64,000 nucleotides of DNA, taken from NCBI RefSeq assembly GCF_024756275.1, contig NZ_JANUGQ010000004.1, forward strand, positions 248,001-312,000, in the 5' to 3' direction. The number at the start of each line of letters is the position of its first letter. Within the stretch, counting starts at the first letter, position 1. The notes under the pieces are model-generated. The model saw nothing but the letters and a program-made list of their open reading frames with translations, was not told where the DNA came from and searched no databases. Position numbers and translations under genes: made by a program. Below are positions 1-8,495 of this stretch, in pieces. This DNA is from Streptomyces pyxinae. Lineage in GTDB: Bacteria; Actinomycetota; Actinomycetes; Streptomycetales; Streptomycetaceae.

Positions 1-40
1 CCCCGGCGAACCGCGCCTCCATGGCTTCGGTCTCCGCCAT
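1..40 (-). CDS. Possible 5' end of a gene cut by the window edge
   Basis: Reading leftward from an ATG whose first base is 40, thirteen codons stay open (MAETEAMEARFAG) before the window ends. A G-rich stretch (GGGGG, 7 nt before the ATG) could serve as a ribosome binding site. The peptide is too short to name a family. It could equally be non-coding, so this is a weak call. Confidence 0.3.
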   Translation of the reverse strand, partial: MAETEAMEARFAG

Positions 41-186
41 CTGACGACCCCCGGCACGGACGAGACAGGCGGAAACATCCATGCCCTCTTGCGCGGCATG
101 CCGCCGCACCCGCTCGGCCTGCTCCGCTTCGAGGCCGACGCTGATCCTCACCACGCGCTGGAGGGTACGCCGCGTATCGCCGTGCG

Positions 187-206
187 CGGGTCCCCCGGGG
201 GACCCG
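187..206. terminator. Perfect 20-bp palindrome downstream of msrB
   Basis: CGGGTCCC-CCGG-GGGACCCG is perfectly self-complementary and lies 70 bp beyond the msrB stop codon. With the hairpin at 225-256 it makes a plausible tandem factor-independent terminator, although no U-tract follows. Inferred from structure only. Confidence 0.45.
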
Positions 207-224
207 TCTCACCGCCTCGTACGT

Positions 225-256
225 CCGTTCCCGCCGGGGCGTGCCGACGGGAACGG
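225..256 (-). terminator. Hairpin terminator after msrB
   Basis: A 13-bp stem with one mismatch (225-237 pairing with 244-256) and a 6-nt loop begins 20 bp past the msrB stop codon in the direction of transcription. The position and stability fit a Streptomyces U-less terminator. Confidence 0.5.
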
Positions 257-276
257 GAGCGGGGACCGGCCGGGGC

Positions 277-684
277 TCAGCCCTCGTCGGAGGCGAGCTT
301 GAGCGAGACCGAGTTGATGCAGTAGCGCTGGTCGGTCGGGGTCGGGTAGCCCTCGCCCGCGAAGACATGGCCCAGGTGGGAGCCGCAGCGGGCGCAGCGC
401 ACCTCGGTGCGGACCATGCCGTGCGACCGGTCCTCGATCAGCTCGACGGCGTCGCCGTCCTTGGGGTCGTAGAAGGACGGCCAGCCGCAGTGCGACTCGA
501 ACTTGGCGGTGGAGGTGAACAGTTCGGCGCCGCACGCCCGGCAGAAGTACACGCCCCGCGTCGTGGTGTCCGTGTACTCACCGGTGAACGGCCGCTCGGT
601 GCCGGCCTCGCGCAGGACGTGGTACTCCTCCGGGGACAGCTCGGCGCGCCACTGCTCGTCCGGCTTCTCGATGTCGTACGCCAT
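277..684 (-). CDS. msrB: Peptide-methionine (R)-S-oxide reductase MsrB
   Basis: This 135-aa protein is a full-length MsrB. It reduces methionine-R-sulfoxide in proteins using thioredoxin, as cytosolic oxidative repair. The family hallmarks are visible: two CxxC zinc-binding pairs (C48/C51 and C97/C100), the GWPSFYD signature near residues 67-73, the HLGHVF block and the catalytic cysteine C122 in RYCINSVSL. C66 in SHCGWPS is at the position of the usual resolving cysteine. The ATG at 684 is preceded by a GAGGGAG ribosome binding site. It lies 30 bp downstream of murC on the same strand and may be co-transcribed with it. Confidence 0.97.
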   Translation of the reverse strand: MAYDIEKPDEQWRAELSPEEYHVLREAGTERPFTGEYTDTTTRGVYFCRACGAELFTSTAKFESHCGWPSFYDPKDGDAVELIEDRSHGMVRTEVRCARCGSHLGHVFAGEGYPTPTDQRYCINSVSLKLASDEG

Positions 685-714
685 GCGTGCGTGCTCCCTC
701 GGGTGTGGCGGGTC

Positions 715-2106
715 TCAGGCGGACAGCCGGGCGAGGATCTCCGGACCGAGGTCGGTGACATCGCCCGCGCCCATGGTGAGAACAAGATCACCGGGCTTGG
801 CCATTCCCGCGACCACCTCGGCGACGGCCGCCTTGTCCGGGACGGCGGTGACGTCCGCGCCGGCCGCCCGGGCGGCGTCGGTGATCAGCGCGCTGGTGAC
901 GCCGGGGATCGGGTCCTCGCGGGCCGGGTAGATGTCCAGCACCAGGGAGGCGTCCGCGAGGGCGAGCGCCCGGCCCATCTCCAGGCCCAGTTCCTGGGTG
1001 CGCGAGAACAGGTGCGGCTGGAAGACCACGAGCAGCCGGGCGGATTCGGCGGCGGCCCGCATCGCCTCCAGGTCGGCGGTCATCTCGGTGGGGTGGTGCG
1101 CGTACGAGTCGATGACCTGGACACCCGCCGCCTCGCCCTTCAGCTGGAGGCGGCGGCCCACCCCGGTGTAGGCGGTGAGCGCCCGGGCCAGCGCGGCCGG
1201 GTCGACTCCGGCGCGGACACCGGCCACCAGCGCGGCGGCGGCGTTGTGCGCGTAGTGGCGGCCGGGCACCGAGACGGTGAAGGTGTGCGCGGTGCCGTCC
1301 AGTTCGACGGTGACCTCGCTGGTCATCCCCTGGGGCACCACGGCGGTGATCCGGGCGTCGGAGTCGGCCGACTCACCGACCCGGACGACCCGCAGATCCT
1401 GCCGTCCGGCGACCCGGCGGGCCAGCTCGCGGGCGCCCTCGTGCTCCCCGACCACCAGGGTGCCGCCGGGGCGGATCCGGGCGGCGAACGCCTCGAAGGA
1501 CTCGTAGATCTCCGCCATGGAGGCGTAGTTGGCGTGGTGGTCCAGCTCGACATTGAGGACGATCGCGACCTCGGGCTCGTACTTCTGGAAGCTGCGGTCG
1601 CTCTCGTCCGCCTCGGCCACGAAGATCTCACCGGCGCCGTGCCGGGCGTTGGTGCCCGGGCCCGCGAGGTCGCCGCCGATGGCGTACGAGGGGTCGAGCC
1701 CCAGCTCGGTGAGGGCGACGGCGAGCATCGAGGTGGTGGTGGTCTTGCCGTGGGTACCGGCCACCGCGATCGCCCGGAGGTCCGTCATCAGGGCGGCCAG
1801 CGCGTCGGAGCGGTGCACCACCGGGATGCCCAGCTCATGGGCGCGGACCAGCTCCGGGTTGTCCGCGCGGATGGCGCTGGAGACGACGACGGCGGTGGCG
1901 TCCGGGGCGAGGTGGCCGGCGGCGTGCCCGATGTGGACGGTGGCCCCGACCGCCCGCAGCGAGGCGGCGGTCTCCGACTCGCGCGCGTCGCTGCCGGCCA
2001 CGGCGGCGCCTCGGCTGGCGAGGATCCTGGCGATGCCCGACATGCCGGCGCCGCCGATGCCGATGAAGTGCGGCCGTTCCATGGCAGCAGGGATGGCGGG
2101 TGCCAT
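715..2106 (-). CDS. murC: UDP-N-acetylmuramate--L-alanine ligase MurC
   Basis: MurC adds L-alanine to UDP-MurNAc with ATP hydrolysis, the first peptide-stem step of peptidoglycan synthesis in the cytoplasm. The 463-aa length is normal. The N-terminal nucleotide-sugar Rossmann motif IGIGGAGMSG is at about residues 15-24, and the Mur-ligase ATP loop GTHGKTTTT is at 117-125. The central-domain motif EADESDRSF and the C-terminal YAHHPTEM also fit. A GGGAGAG ribosome binding site lies 5 nt before the ATG; an internal ATG at codon 9 (MERPHF) is a possible shorter start. This copy stands away from the main division and cell wall cluster, which is normal for Streptomyces. Confidence 0.96.
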   Translation of the reverse strand: MAPAIPAAMERPHFIGIGGAGMSGIARILASRGAAVAGSDARESETAASLRAVGATVHIGHAAGHLAPDATAVVVSSAIRADNPELVRAHELGIPVVHRSDALAALMTDLRAIAVAGTHGKTTTTSMLAVALTELGLDPSYAIGGDLAGPGTNARHGAGEIFVAEADESDRSFQKYEPEVAIVLNVELDHHANYASMAEIYESFEAFAARIRPGGTLVVGEHEGARELARRVAGRQDLRVVRVGESADSDARITAVVPQGMTSEVTVELDGTAHTFTVSVPGRHYAHNAAAALVAGVRAGVDPAALARALTAYTGVGRRLQLKGEAAGVQVIDSYAHHPTEMTADLEAMRAAAESARLLVVFQPHLFSRTQELGLEMGRALALADASLVLDIYPAREDPIPGVTSALITDAARAAGADVTAVPDKAAVAEVVAGMAKPGDLVLTMGAGDVTDLGPEILARLSA

Positions 2107-2330
2107 AGGTCTCTCCCCGGGGTGAGGCGTGTGTGCGGGCCCCAGCCTATGCGGTGCGCGGCGGCGCGCTCCGCAGCCCCGGGCCGGGACCCGGCCGGGC
2201 CCCGGCAGGCGGCCGGCCGAGGAGCCCCGGACGACCCGGCGGAGCGGCCGGGCGATCCCCGGCGGAGCGACAGACCGGCGGGGCGACGGGGCCGCGGATC
2301 ACCGGGCCGCCGGGCCGGCGATCCGGCGGA

Positions 2331-2801
2331 TCATTCGTTGTGGGCGAAGAGCTTCAGCACCGGCACCCCCACCTTGTGCCGCGCCCGGGAGGCCCAGTCC
2401 CGGTGGAAGAACTCCTCCACGTAGTGCGGGGCGGTCAGCACGATCACCTCGTCGGCCCCGGATTCGTCCACCACCGCCTGAAGTCTGTCCAGCGGATGGT
2501 CCTCGACCACCTGCCCGACGGCCTCGCAGCCGGCGTTCCGCAGCACCTGGAGGGAGTGTTCCAGGGCCGTCTCGGCCGGGACGCGCGCGGCCCGGCCCTC
2601 CGGCTCCTCGCCCTCGCGGGCGGCTTCCTTGATCTCTCCGACGGCCACGTCGTCGATGGCGCGCAACAGCACGACGGCCTGATCACCACGGGGCTGCATC
2701 AGGACGATGAACGACATGCGCTCGTCCCCGTGCAGGGTGGTGACGAACTCCACATCCACGGACGACAGGGGCTTCTCGATCATCAGAACGCTTGTGAACA
2801 T
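2331..2801 (-). CDS. Conserved USP-like protein of unknown function
   Basis: This 156-aa actinobacterial protein begins MFTSVLMIEKPLSSVDVEF. It has alternating beta/alpha character with a nucleotide-fold look: a central ALEHSLQVLRNAGCEAVG segment and a C-terminal GADEVIVLTAPHYVEEFFHRDW segment, the latter resembling the 'multiple copies in one cell' half of universal stress proteins. Relatives are often labelled indole-3-glycerol phosphate synthase, but none of the TrpC catalytic pattern is present and the protein is far too short for a TIM barrel. The start at 2801 was chosen because homologous character begins there; the upstream extension is low complexity. It is separated from murC by 224 bp and its function is unknown. 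Confidence 0.7.
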   Translation of the reverse strand: MFTSVLMIEKPLSSVDVEFVTTLHGDERMSFIVLMQPRGDQAVVLLRAIDDVAVGEIKEAAREGEEPEGRAARVPAETALEHSLQVLRNAGCEAVGQVVEDHPLDRLQAVVDESGADEVIVLTAPHYVEEFFHRDWASRARHKVGVPVLKLFAHNE

Positions 2802-2912
2802 CTGGGGAGCCCTTCTGCCGAAACCATCCTTCCCCGTGATCGCACGGGGACTGCGAGAGTAAGTGTGCCCAGCCGAAGCTGACCGGAACGGTGGATTCCG
2901 CAACTCGGCGCG

Positions 2913-2940
2913 CAACTCCGGGCCGACCGGCCCGGAGTTG
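2913..2940 (-). terminator. Terminator of the RibD-like reductase gene
   Basis: A perfect 12-bp stem (CAACTCCGGGCC, loop GACC, then its complement) lies 90 bp beyond the stop codon of the leftward gene ending at 3030 and before the start at 2801. It separates the two transcription units. Confidence 0.65.
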
Positions 2941-3029
2941 TCGTACGGCACAGTCCCGGACACGGCGGGCCATCCGGCACAGTACGCGTCACCCCCGGGC
3001 CGTACCGGTCGGATTCCGTCGCGCCCCGA

Positions 3030-4046
3030 TCAGATCCTGCCGTACCGCGTATAGAGGAACCCCTCCTCCTCCAGTACGGAAACCAGTGCGAACCGCGCCG
3101 GGACCGCGAGCCCGGGCCCCCCGGCGATCCGCTGGGCGTCCCCGGCGGTCAGCAGCGGGGAGACGGTGAGGCAGAGTTCGTCCAGCACCCCGGCGGCCAC
3201 CCACTGGCCCAACAGCCGCGGCCCGCCCTCGGTGAGCTGACGGGTCAGCCCCCGGGCGGCCAGCGCCTCCGGCACCCGGGCCGGGTCCACGCCCGCGCCG
3301 TCCCCCGCCAGGACCACCACGGCACCGGCCCGCTCCGCCGCGCGGACCCGCTCGGGCGGCGCCCCGGCCCCGGTCAGCAGGAGCGTCGGAACGAGGGGGG
3401 CGGTGAACAGGGGTGCGGTGAAATCCAGGTCGAGGGAGGCGCTGACCACGGCGATCGCGGGCGCGGGCCCCTGCCCGGCCGCCGCGCGCCGCTCCGCGAA
3501 CGCCTCCCGGGCGCGGGCCGGCCGGTATCCCTCCAGGCGCACCGTCTCGGCGCCGACCACCACCACGTCGGCGAGGGCCCGGAGGGTGCCGAAGATCCGC
3601 ATGTCGGTGGCGGACGAGATCGGCTGGGAGCGCCCCTCGTGCTGGGCCGCCCCGTCCAGCGAGGTGACCATGTTGGCACGCAGCCAGGGACGGGCCCGGG
3701 CGGCGGCGGGGTACGCGTACGCCTCGGCCAGCTCGTCCAGGGACCACTCCCGGTCCTCCGGGGAACCGGGGAGGTCCCGGTCCTCCGGGGGGCCGGGGAG
3801 GTCCCGGGAGTCCCGCGAGCCGGGGATTTCCCGGGGCTCCGGGCCTTCCGGCGCCCCCGGCGGCCCGGCCGGGACAGCCGGCGCGTCCCGGACGGCGTCC
3901 GCCGCCCCGGCGGCGGACGGGCCCGGGGCACCGGATGCCATGAGCCCGCCGGACGGGCCCGGCGAACCGGCGGTACGGGCGCCGAGTGCCGGACCGGCGG
4001 CTCCGGCGGGTGCTGTCGGGTCGGTCACAGGGAAGAGGCGTCGCAT
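3030..4046 (-). CDS. Pyrimidine reductase family protein (RibD C-terminal domain)
   Basis: Residues from about 110 to the end form a RibD C-terminal (dihydrofolate-reductase-like) domain, seen in NMVTSLDGAAQHEGRSQPIS, the VVVVGAETVRLEGY strand and the LTEGGPRLLGQWV block. Family members are NADPH-dependent reductases related to the riboflavin-pathway enzyme; a deaminase half is absent, so the substrate cannot be assigned. The first 100 residues are Gly/Pro/Ala-rich and include an acidic repeated stretch (DLPGPPEDRDLPGSPEDRE) that looks like in-frame repeat expansion. The gene is divergent from zapE, and the ATG sits 7 nt after a CAGACT -10 box, so the mRNA is probably leaderless. Confidence 0.85.
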   Translation of the reverse strand: MRRLFPVTDPTAPAGAAGPALGARTAGSPGPSGGLMASGAPGPSAAGAADAVRDAPAVPAGPPGAPEGPEPREIPGSRDSRDLPGPPEDRDLPGSPEDREWSLDELAEAYAYPAAARARPWLRANMVTSLDGAAQHEGRSQPISSATDMRIFGTLRALADVVVVGAETVRLEGYRPARAREAFAERRAAAGQGPAPAIAVVSASLDLDFTAPLFTAPLVPTLLLTGAGAPPERVRAAERAGAVVVLAGDGAGVDPARVPEALAARGLTRQLTEGGPRLLGQWVAAGVLDELCLTVSPLLTAGDAQRIAGGPGLAVPARFALVSVLEEEGFLYTRYGRI

Positions 4047-4081
4047 GCCGGCGAGTCTGGCACGCCGCTTACAGTGGAAGC
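4047..4081. promoter_or_regulatory. Compact divergent promoters for the reductase gene and zapE
   Basis: Only 35 bp separate the two start codons. On the minus strand CAGACT (4059-4054) ends 7 nt before the ATG at 4046. On the plus strand TACAGT (4070-4075) ends 6 nt before the GTG at 4082. Each gene's -35 region must overlap the other's promoter or coding start, so the two promoters probably interfere with each other. Confidence 0.55.
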
Positions 4082-5152
4082 GTGTCCCTCAGTGCCATAA
4101 CCGAAGCGGCTCCGCTCTCCCTGTGCGCCCGTGAGCCGCACGTCCCCGCCGATCGTCTGGTCGCGGAGATGGTGCCGCCACCGCGCTTCGACGGGGTGCG
4201 CTTCGAGACGTACCTCCCGGACCCGAACCAGCCCAGCCAGACCGAGGCGGTGGAGGTGCTGCGCGGCTTCGCCGCCGGACTCGGCGGCGGGAGCGCGCCG
4301 GGCTCCGGACTGCGCCGGTGGTTCGGCCGGAAGCCCGCCGCCCCGGCCGGGCCGCGCGGGGTGTATCTGGACGGCGGGTACGGCGTGGGCAAGACCCATC
4401 TGCTCGCCTCGCTCTGGCACGCCACGCCCGCCGAGCCCGCGCTCAAGGCGTTCGGCACCTTCGTGGAGCTGACCAACCTGGTGGGGGCGCTCGGCTTCCA
4501 GCAGACGGTGGCGACCCTCAGCGGGCACCGGCTGCTCTGCATCGACGAGTTCGAGCTCGACGACCCGGGCGACACCGTGCTGGTCTCCACCCTGCTGGGG
4601 AGGCTGGTGGAGGCGGGCGTGGCCCTGGCCGCCACCTCCAACACCCTGCCGGGCAAGCTGGGCGAGGGCCGGTTCGCGGCGGCGGACTTCCTCCGCGAGA
4701 TCCAGGGGCTCTCGGCGCACTTCCGGCCGCTGCGCATCGACGGCGAGGACTACCGGCACCGGGGGCTGCCCGAGGCCCCGGCGCCCTTCTCGGACGAGGT
4801 GGTCACCCGGGCCGCGCACGCGGTGCCGGGCGCCTCGCTGGACGCGTTCCCGGAGCTGCTGGGCCACCTGGCGAAGGTGCACCCGAGCCGGTACGGGGCG
4901 CTTACCGACGGTCTGGCGGCCGTCTGCCTCACCGGGGTGACGGCCGTGCCCGACCAGGCGACCGCGCTGCGTCTGGTGGTGCTCGCCGACCGGCTCTACG
5001 ACCGGGAGGTCCCGGTCCTCGCCTCGGGGCTGCCGTTCGACCGGCTGTTCAGCGACGAGATGCTGAACGGCGGTTACCGGAAGAAGTACTTCCGGGCGAT
5101 CTCCCGGCTCACCGCGCTGGCCCGGGAAGCGAAGGGCCTGGCCGGGCAGTAG
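4082..5152 (+). CDS. zapE: Cell division protein ZapE (AFG1-like AAA+ ATPase)
   Basis: This 356-aa protein is an AFG1/ZapE-type P-loop ATPase. It has Walker A GGYGVGKTH at about 98-106 and Walker B LLCIDEFE at 151-158, followed by a sensor-like TSNTLPGKLGEG segment and a C-terminal part with the LYDREVPVL and RLTALAREA regions usual in the family. In E. coli ZapE acts on FtsZ rings under stress, and the mitochondrial homologue handles misfolded proteins; the role in Streptomyces is inferred. The GTG at 4082 was chosen because a TACAGT -10 box ends 6 nt upstream, implying a leaderless transcript. The open frame continues upstream into the divergent gene but would need start sites before the promoter. 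Confidence 0.9.
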   Translation: MSLSAITEAAPLSLCAREPHVPADRLVAEMVPPPRFDGVRFETYLPDPNQPSQTEAVEVLRGFAAGLGGGSAPGSGLRRWFGRKPAAPAGPRGVYLDGGYGVGKTHLLASLWHATPAEPALKAFGTFVELTNLVGALGFQQTVATLSGHRLLCIDEFELDDPGDTVLVSTLLGRLVEAGVALAATSNTLPGKLGEGRFAAADFLREIQGLSAHFRPLRIDGEDYRHRGLPEAPAPFSDEVVTRAAHAVPGASLDAFPELLGHLAKVHPSRYGALTDGLAAVCLTGVTAVPDQATALRLVVLADRLYDREVPVLASGLPFDRLFSDEMLNGGYRKKYFRAISRLTALAREAKGLAGQ

Positions 5153-5465
5153 GTTGGGGTCCGGTACGCCCCGCGGGCCGTGTGCGCACGCGTCCTGACG
5201 GGTCGTACGGCTCGGCGGTGCGGCCGGCGCCGGGCGCCGTACGCGCGCCGCGGCGGGCCGTCCGGCCCGTGGCGGTGGTACGTCTCCGGTGACGGGCGCC
5301 GCCCGGTGCGGCCCCGCGCCTCGCCGGACGCCGCGCTCGCGCCGGAGGCCGGACGCGCGACCGGGGGTACGCGACCGCGGACGCCCGGCCGGTGAGCGGG
5401 CCGGCGCCGCCACGCCACCGAGCCACCGGAACCCCATCGTCGGACCATCGGAAGGAATCACCACC
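5153..5465. other. Intergenic, no gene recognised
   Basis: 313 bp of very GC-rich DNA rich in CGTACG and CCGG motifs. Frames open through it lack coding character or a credible start. The only clear signal is the osmC ribosome binding site GGAAGGA near its right end. Confidence 0.5.
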
Positions 5466-5891
5466 ATGGCCACCACCCGCGTCGCCCGTACCGCCTGGGA
5501 GGGCGAACTGCTCAAGGGCTCGGGCGTCGTCACCTTCGACTCCTCGGGCATCGGCGAGTACCCGGTCTCCTGGCCCTCGCGCGCCGAGGAGGCGAACGGG
5601 AAGACCAGCCCGGAGGAGCTGATCGCCGCCGCCCACTCCAGCTGCTTCTCGATGGCCCTCTCGCACGGCCTGACCGGTGCCGGCACCCCGCCCACCCGGC
5701 TGGAGACCAAGGCGGAGGTCACCTTCCAGCCCGGCGAGGGGATCACCGGTATCCACCTCACCGTGCGCGGCGAGGTGCCCGGCGTCGACCAGCAGGGGTT
5801 CGCCGCTGCCGCCGAGGACGCCAAGAAGAACTGCCCGGTCAGCCAGGCGCTCGCCGGCACCACCATCACCCTCACCGCCGAGCTCGGCTGA
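5466..5891 (+). CDS. OsmC family peroxiredoxin
   Basis: A 141-aa OsmC/Ohr-superfamily thiol peroxidase that would reduce organic hydroperoxides in the cytosol. The two redox cysteines are present: C60 in AAHSSCFSMAL and C123 in KKNCPVSQAL. The spacing and the TSPEELIAAAHSSC context match the OsmC branch rather than Ohr. The ATG at 5466 has a strong GGAAGGA ribosome binding site; upstream in-frame codons are low-complexity. It is a single-gene unit closed by the hairpin at 5920-5952. Confidence 0.93.
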   Translation: MATTRVARTAWEGELLKGSGVVTFDSSGIGEYPVSWPSRAEEANGKTSPEELIAAAHSSCFSMALSHGLTGAGTPPTRLETKAEVTFQPGEGITGIHLTVRGEVPGVDQQGFAAAAEDAKKNCPVSQALAGTTITLTAELG

Positions 5892-5919
5892 TCCCGGACG
5901 GCCCGCGCCACTGAGGCGC

Positions 5920-5952
5920 CGCCGGCGGTCCCGTGCTCCGGGGCCGCCGGCG
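5920..5952 (+). terminator. Hairpin terminator after osmC-family gene
   Basis: CGCCGGCGG (5920-5928) pairs perfectly with CCGCCGGCG (5944-5952), and the 15-nt loop has further internal CCCG/CGGG pairing. It begins 28 bp beyond the stop codon. No T-tract follows. Confidence 0.55.
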
Positions 5953-6056
5953 ACCCGTGCGGCCGGACGGTTCCGCGTGGTTCCCGCGCCCGTACGGTGC
6001 GTGATACACACATGCGGTCACCGCACATCTCCTGTCCGCCAGCAGGGAGTTGCCTC

Positions 6057-7418
6057 ATGTCCGCGACACGACGTCAGATCCTGGCCCGTACCGGTGGTTC
6101 GGTGGCCGGGATCGCCTTCACCGGGGCGCTGTCCGAACTCTTCACCGGGTCCGCAGCCGCCCTCGGCCGGGGCGCCGGCTACGGCCCGCTCGTCCCCGAC
6201 CCGGCCGGTCTGCTGGACCTGCCGAAAGGTTTCCGTTATCAGGTGCTCTCCCGCGAGGGGGACCGGCTGCGCTCCGGCGAGGGGCCGGTGCCGAGCAACC
6301 ACGACGGAATGGCCGCCTTCGCCGGGCGGCGCGGCCGGACGCACCTGGTCCGCAACCACGAGAACGCCTACGACGGCCGGATCGCCGTGCCCACCGCCCG
6401 GGGGCTGACCTACGACCCGGCGGCCAGGGGCGGCTGCACCGCGTTCGAGCTGGACGGCCGGAACACCGTGCTCGGCGAGCGGGTGGCCCTCGCCGGTACG
6501 GCCGTCAACTGCGCGGGCGGGCCCACTCCCTGGGGTACCTGGCTCAGCTGCGAGGAGACCGAGGACCGGACGGGCGACCACGGCTACACCAAGGATCACG
6601 GCTTCGTCTTCGAGGTCCACCCGGCCGACCCGCTGCGCACCGGCGCCGTACCGCTCATCGCGCTGGGCCGCTTCCAGCACGAGGCGATCGCCGTGGACCC
6701 GCGCGGCGGAGTGGTGTACGAGACGGAGGACGCCTTCGACAGTCCGTTCGGGCTCTTCTACCGCTTCCTGCCGCGCCGGCCGCTCGGCGGCACCGGTTCG
6801 CTGCGGGCCGGCGGCGAGCTGGAGGCGATGCGGGTGCCGGGGGTACCGGACCTCTCGGCGGTCCAGGAGCCGGGCACCGTCTTCGAGGGCGTGGAGTGGG
6901 TGCCCGTACCGGATCCACTGGCCCGCCGGACCCCGGTACGGCTCCAGGACTATGGCCCCGGGGGCATCACCCACGCCCAGAAGCTGGAGGGCTGCTACTG
7001 GTCGGGGGCGTCGGTCTGCTTCGTCTCCAGCTACGCCGAGGCGGCGGACGGTTCGGCGGCGGACCACCACGGGCAGGTCTGGAAGTACGAGCCGCACCGG
7101 CGGCGGCTGACCCTCGTGGTCGTCTTCGGGCCGGACACCGACGTACGGCTGCCCGGCGAGGCCCCGGACAACATCTGCCTGGCCCCCGGCGGCGGGCTGA
7201 TGGTCTGCGAGGACGGCGACGGCGCCCAGCACGTCTTCGGGCTGACCCGGCGGGGCGAGGTCTATCCGATGGCCCGGGGCGCGCAGAACATCGGCACCCC
7301 GGAGGAGCCCGCGTGGGGCGAGTTCGCGGGGGTCACCTTCGCCCCGGACGGCGGCACGATGTACGTCAACTGCTACACCCCGGGCACCACCTTCGCGGTG
7401 ACCGGCCCCTGGCGGTGA
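6057..7418 (+). CDS. Tat-exported PhoX family (DUF839) protein
   Basis: This 453-aa protein begins SATRRQILARTGGSVAGIAF, a twin-arginine signal with RR at 5-6 followed by a short hydrophobic stretch, so export of a folded, probably metal-loaded enzyme is expected. The body shows the DUF839/PhoX beta-propeller pattern: NHDGMAAFAG, VRNHENAYDG, NCAGGPTPWGTWLSCEET, GRFQHEAIAVDP, DGVEWVPVP-like and APDNICLAPGGGLMVCED segments. PhoX enzymes are Ca/Fe-dependent alkaline phosphatases, but many DUF839 members are uncharacterised, so phosphatase activity is an inference. GGGAG lies 7 nt before the chosen ATG; further ATGs upstream would disrupt the Tat signal. Confidence 0.88.
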   Translation: MSATRRQILARTGGSVAGIAFTGALSELFTGSAAALGRGAGYGPLVPDPAGLLDLPKGFRYQVLSREGDRLRSGEGPVPSNHDGMAAFAGRRGRTHLVRNHENAYDGRIAVPTARGLTYDPAARGGCTAFELDGRNTVLGERVALAGTAVNCAGGPTPWGTWLSCEETEDRTGDHGYTKDHGFVFEVHPADPLRTGAVPLIALGRFQHEAIAVDPRGGVVYETEDAFDSPFGLFYRFLPRRPLGGTGSLRAGGELEAMRVPGVPDLSAVQEPGTVFEGVEWVPVPDPLARRTPVRLQDYGPGGITHAQKLEGCYWSGASVCFVSSYAEAADGSAADHHGQVWKYEPHRRRLTLVVVFGPDTDVRLPGEAPDNICLAPGGGLMVCEDGDGAQHVFGLTRRGEVYPMARGAQNIGTPEEPAWGEFAGVTFAPDGGTMYVNCYTPGTTFAVTGPWR

Positions 7419-7443
7419 CCCGCGGCCCCCGGTGAGGGAGCGT

Positions 7444-7470
7444 GGCGCCGCCGGTGACGGGGGTGGCGCC
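7444..7470 (+). terminator. Weak hairpin after the PhoX-like gene
   Basis: GGCGCCGCC and GGTGGCGCC form a 9-bp stem with one G-U pair around a 9-nt loop, 25 bp past the stop codon. It is a plausible but unremarkable terminator for this composition. Confidence 0.3.
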
Positions 7471-7554
7471 GCTCGTCAGGGGCGCGGCGTTCGGCCACTC
7501 CGGGGGTGGCCGGGCGCCGCGCCGGGTGCCGTACCGACACTGGTGGGTTAATCG

Positions 7555-7560
7555 GATAAT
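7555..7560 (+). promoter_or_regulatory. -10 box of the deacetylase gene
   Basis: GATAAT, the most AT-rich hexamer nearby (inside TTAATCGGATAAT), ends 8 nt before the GTG at 7569. This spacing predicts transcription starting at or next to the start codon, i.e. a leaderless mRNA. No ribosome binding site is visible. Confidence 0.6.
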
Positions 7561-7568
7561 TTCCCCCG

Positions 7569-8495
7569 GTGACCCTCTCTGCACGGAAACGGAAACTCCC
7601 GCTGCTCGCCGTCCTCGGCGCCGCCGCGCTCGCGGCCTGCGCGGCTCCCGCCGCCCCGGACGGCACCCGTACCGCCGACCGGCCGGCCACCGCCCACCCC
7701 ACCGCCGGCGCGCCGGGCCGGCCCGCCGCCGAGGCGGTTCCTCCCCGGCACCCCGGGCAGGCCGCGACGCCCCAGGCCCCGCCCACGATGGCACCGGGGC
7801 CCGGCGGCCGTACCCCCGTCTTCGAGCGCGGCAGCGCGGTGGCCGGCAAGACGGTGGCGCTCACCTTCGACGCCGACATGACGGCCGATCAGGGTCCCCG
7901 GGCGGCGCGCGGCGAACACTTCGACAACCCGGCCCTGATCGGCGCCCTGCGTGAGCTGAAGGTGGACGCCACCGTCTTCATGACCGGCCGCTGGGCGGAG
8001 GAGTACCCGGACCAGGCGCGGGCGATCGGCACCGACCCCCGCTTCGAGATCGCCAACCACTCGTACAGCCACTACGCCTTCAAGGACCCCTGCTACGGGC
8101 TGCCGGTCCTCGGCCGGGCGGAGCAGGTGGCCGACGTCCGCCGGGCCTTCGACGCCTTCCGGACGGCGGGCGCCCGGAACGTGGTGCCCTACTTCCGCTT
8201 CCCCGGCGGCTGCCACGACGACCGCGCGCTCACCGAGCTGGCGCCCGCCCGGGTGACCGCCGTCCAGTGGGACGTGGTCAGCGGTGACGCCTTCGCCACC
8301 GACGCCGACGCGGTCGCCGAACAGGTGCTCGCCGGGGTCCGGCCCGGCTCGCTGGTGGTGATGCACTGCACCCGCAGCGCGGCACCCGTCACCGAGCGGG
8401 CCGTCCGGAAGATCGTGCCCGCGCTGCGGGCCAAGGGCTACCGGTTCGTCAAGGTCTCCGAGCTGATGCGCCCCGAACACGGCGACGAACGCTGA
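7569..8495 (+). CDS. Polysaccharide deacetylase family lipoprotein
   Basis: 308 aa with an N-terminal lipoprotein signal: KRK, a hydrophobic core and the lipobox LAAC with C24 as the lipidated cysteine. A Pro/Ala linker runs to about residue 85. The NodB domain follows: motif 1 is LTFDADM (D101, D103 in place of the usual TFDDG), and motif 2 is NHSYSH with metal-ligand spacing H164/H168. Later YFRFPGGCHDD and the VVMHC block complete the fold. Carbohydrate esterase family 4 enzymes remove N-acetyl groups from peptidoglycan or chitin-like chains outside the membrane; the substrate here is unknown. The altered motif 1 (D-A-D) is typical of a Streptomyces subgroup. Confidence 0.88.
   Translation: MTLSARKRKLPLLAVLGAAALAACAAPAAPDGTRTADRPATAHPTAGAPGRPAAEAVPPRHPGQAATPQAPPTMAPGPGGRTPVFERGSAVAGKTVALTFDADMTADQGPRAARGEHFDNPALIGALRELKVDATVFMTGRWAEEYPDQARAIGTDPRFEIANHSYSHYAFKDPCYGLPVLGRAEQVADVRRAFDAFRTAGARNVVPYFRFPGGCHDDRALTELAPARVTAVQWDVVSGDAFATDADAVAEQVLAGVRPGSLVVMHCTRSAAPVTERAVRKIVPALRAKGYRFVKVSELMRPEHGDER

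Noticed and set aside
2331..2801. Indole-3-glycerol phosphate synthase, a common label for this protein
   Set aside because: At 156 aa it is too short for the TIM barrel and lacks TrpC motifs.
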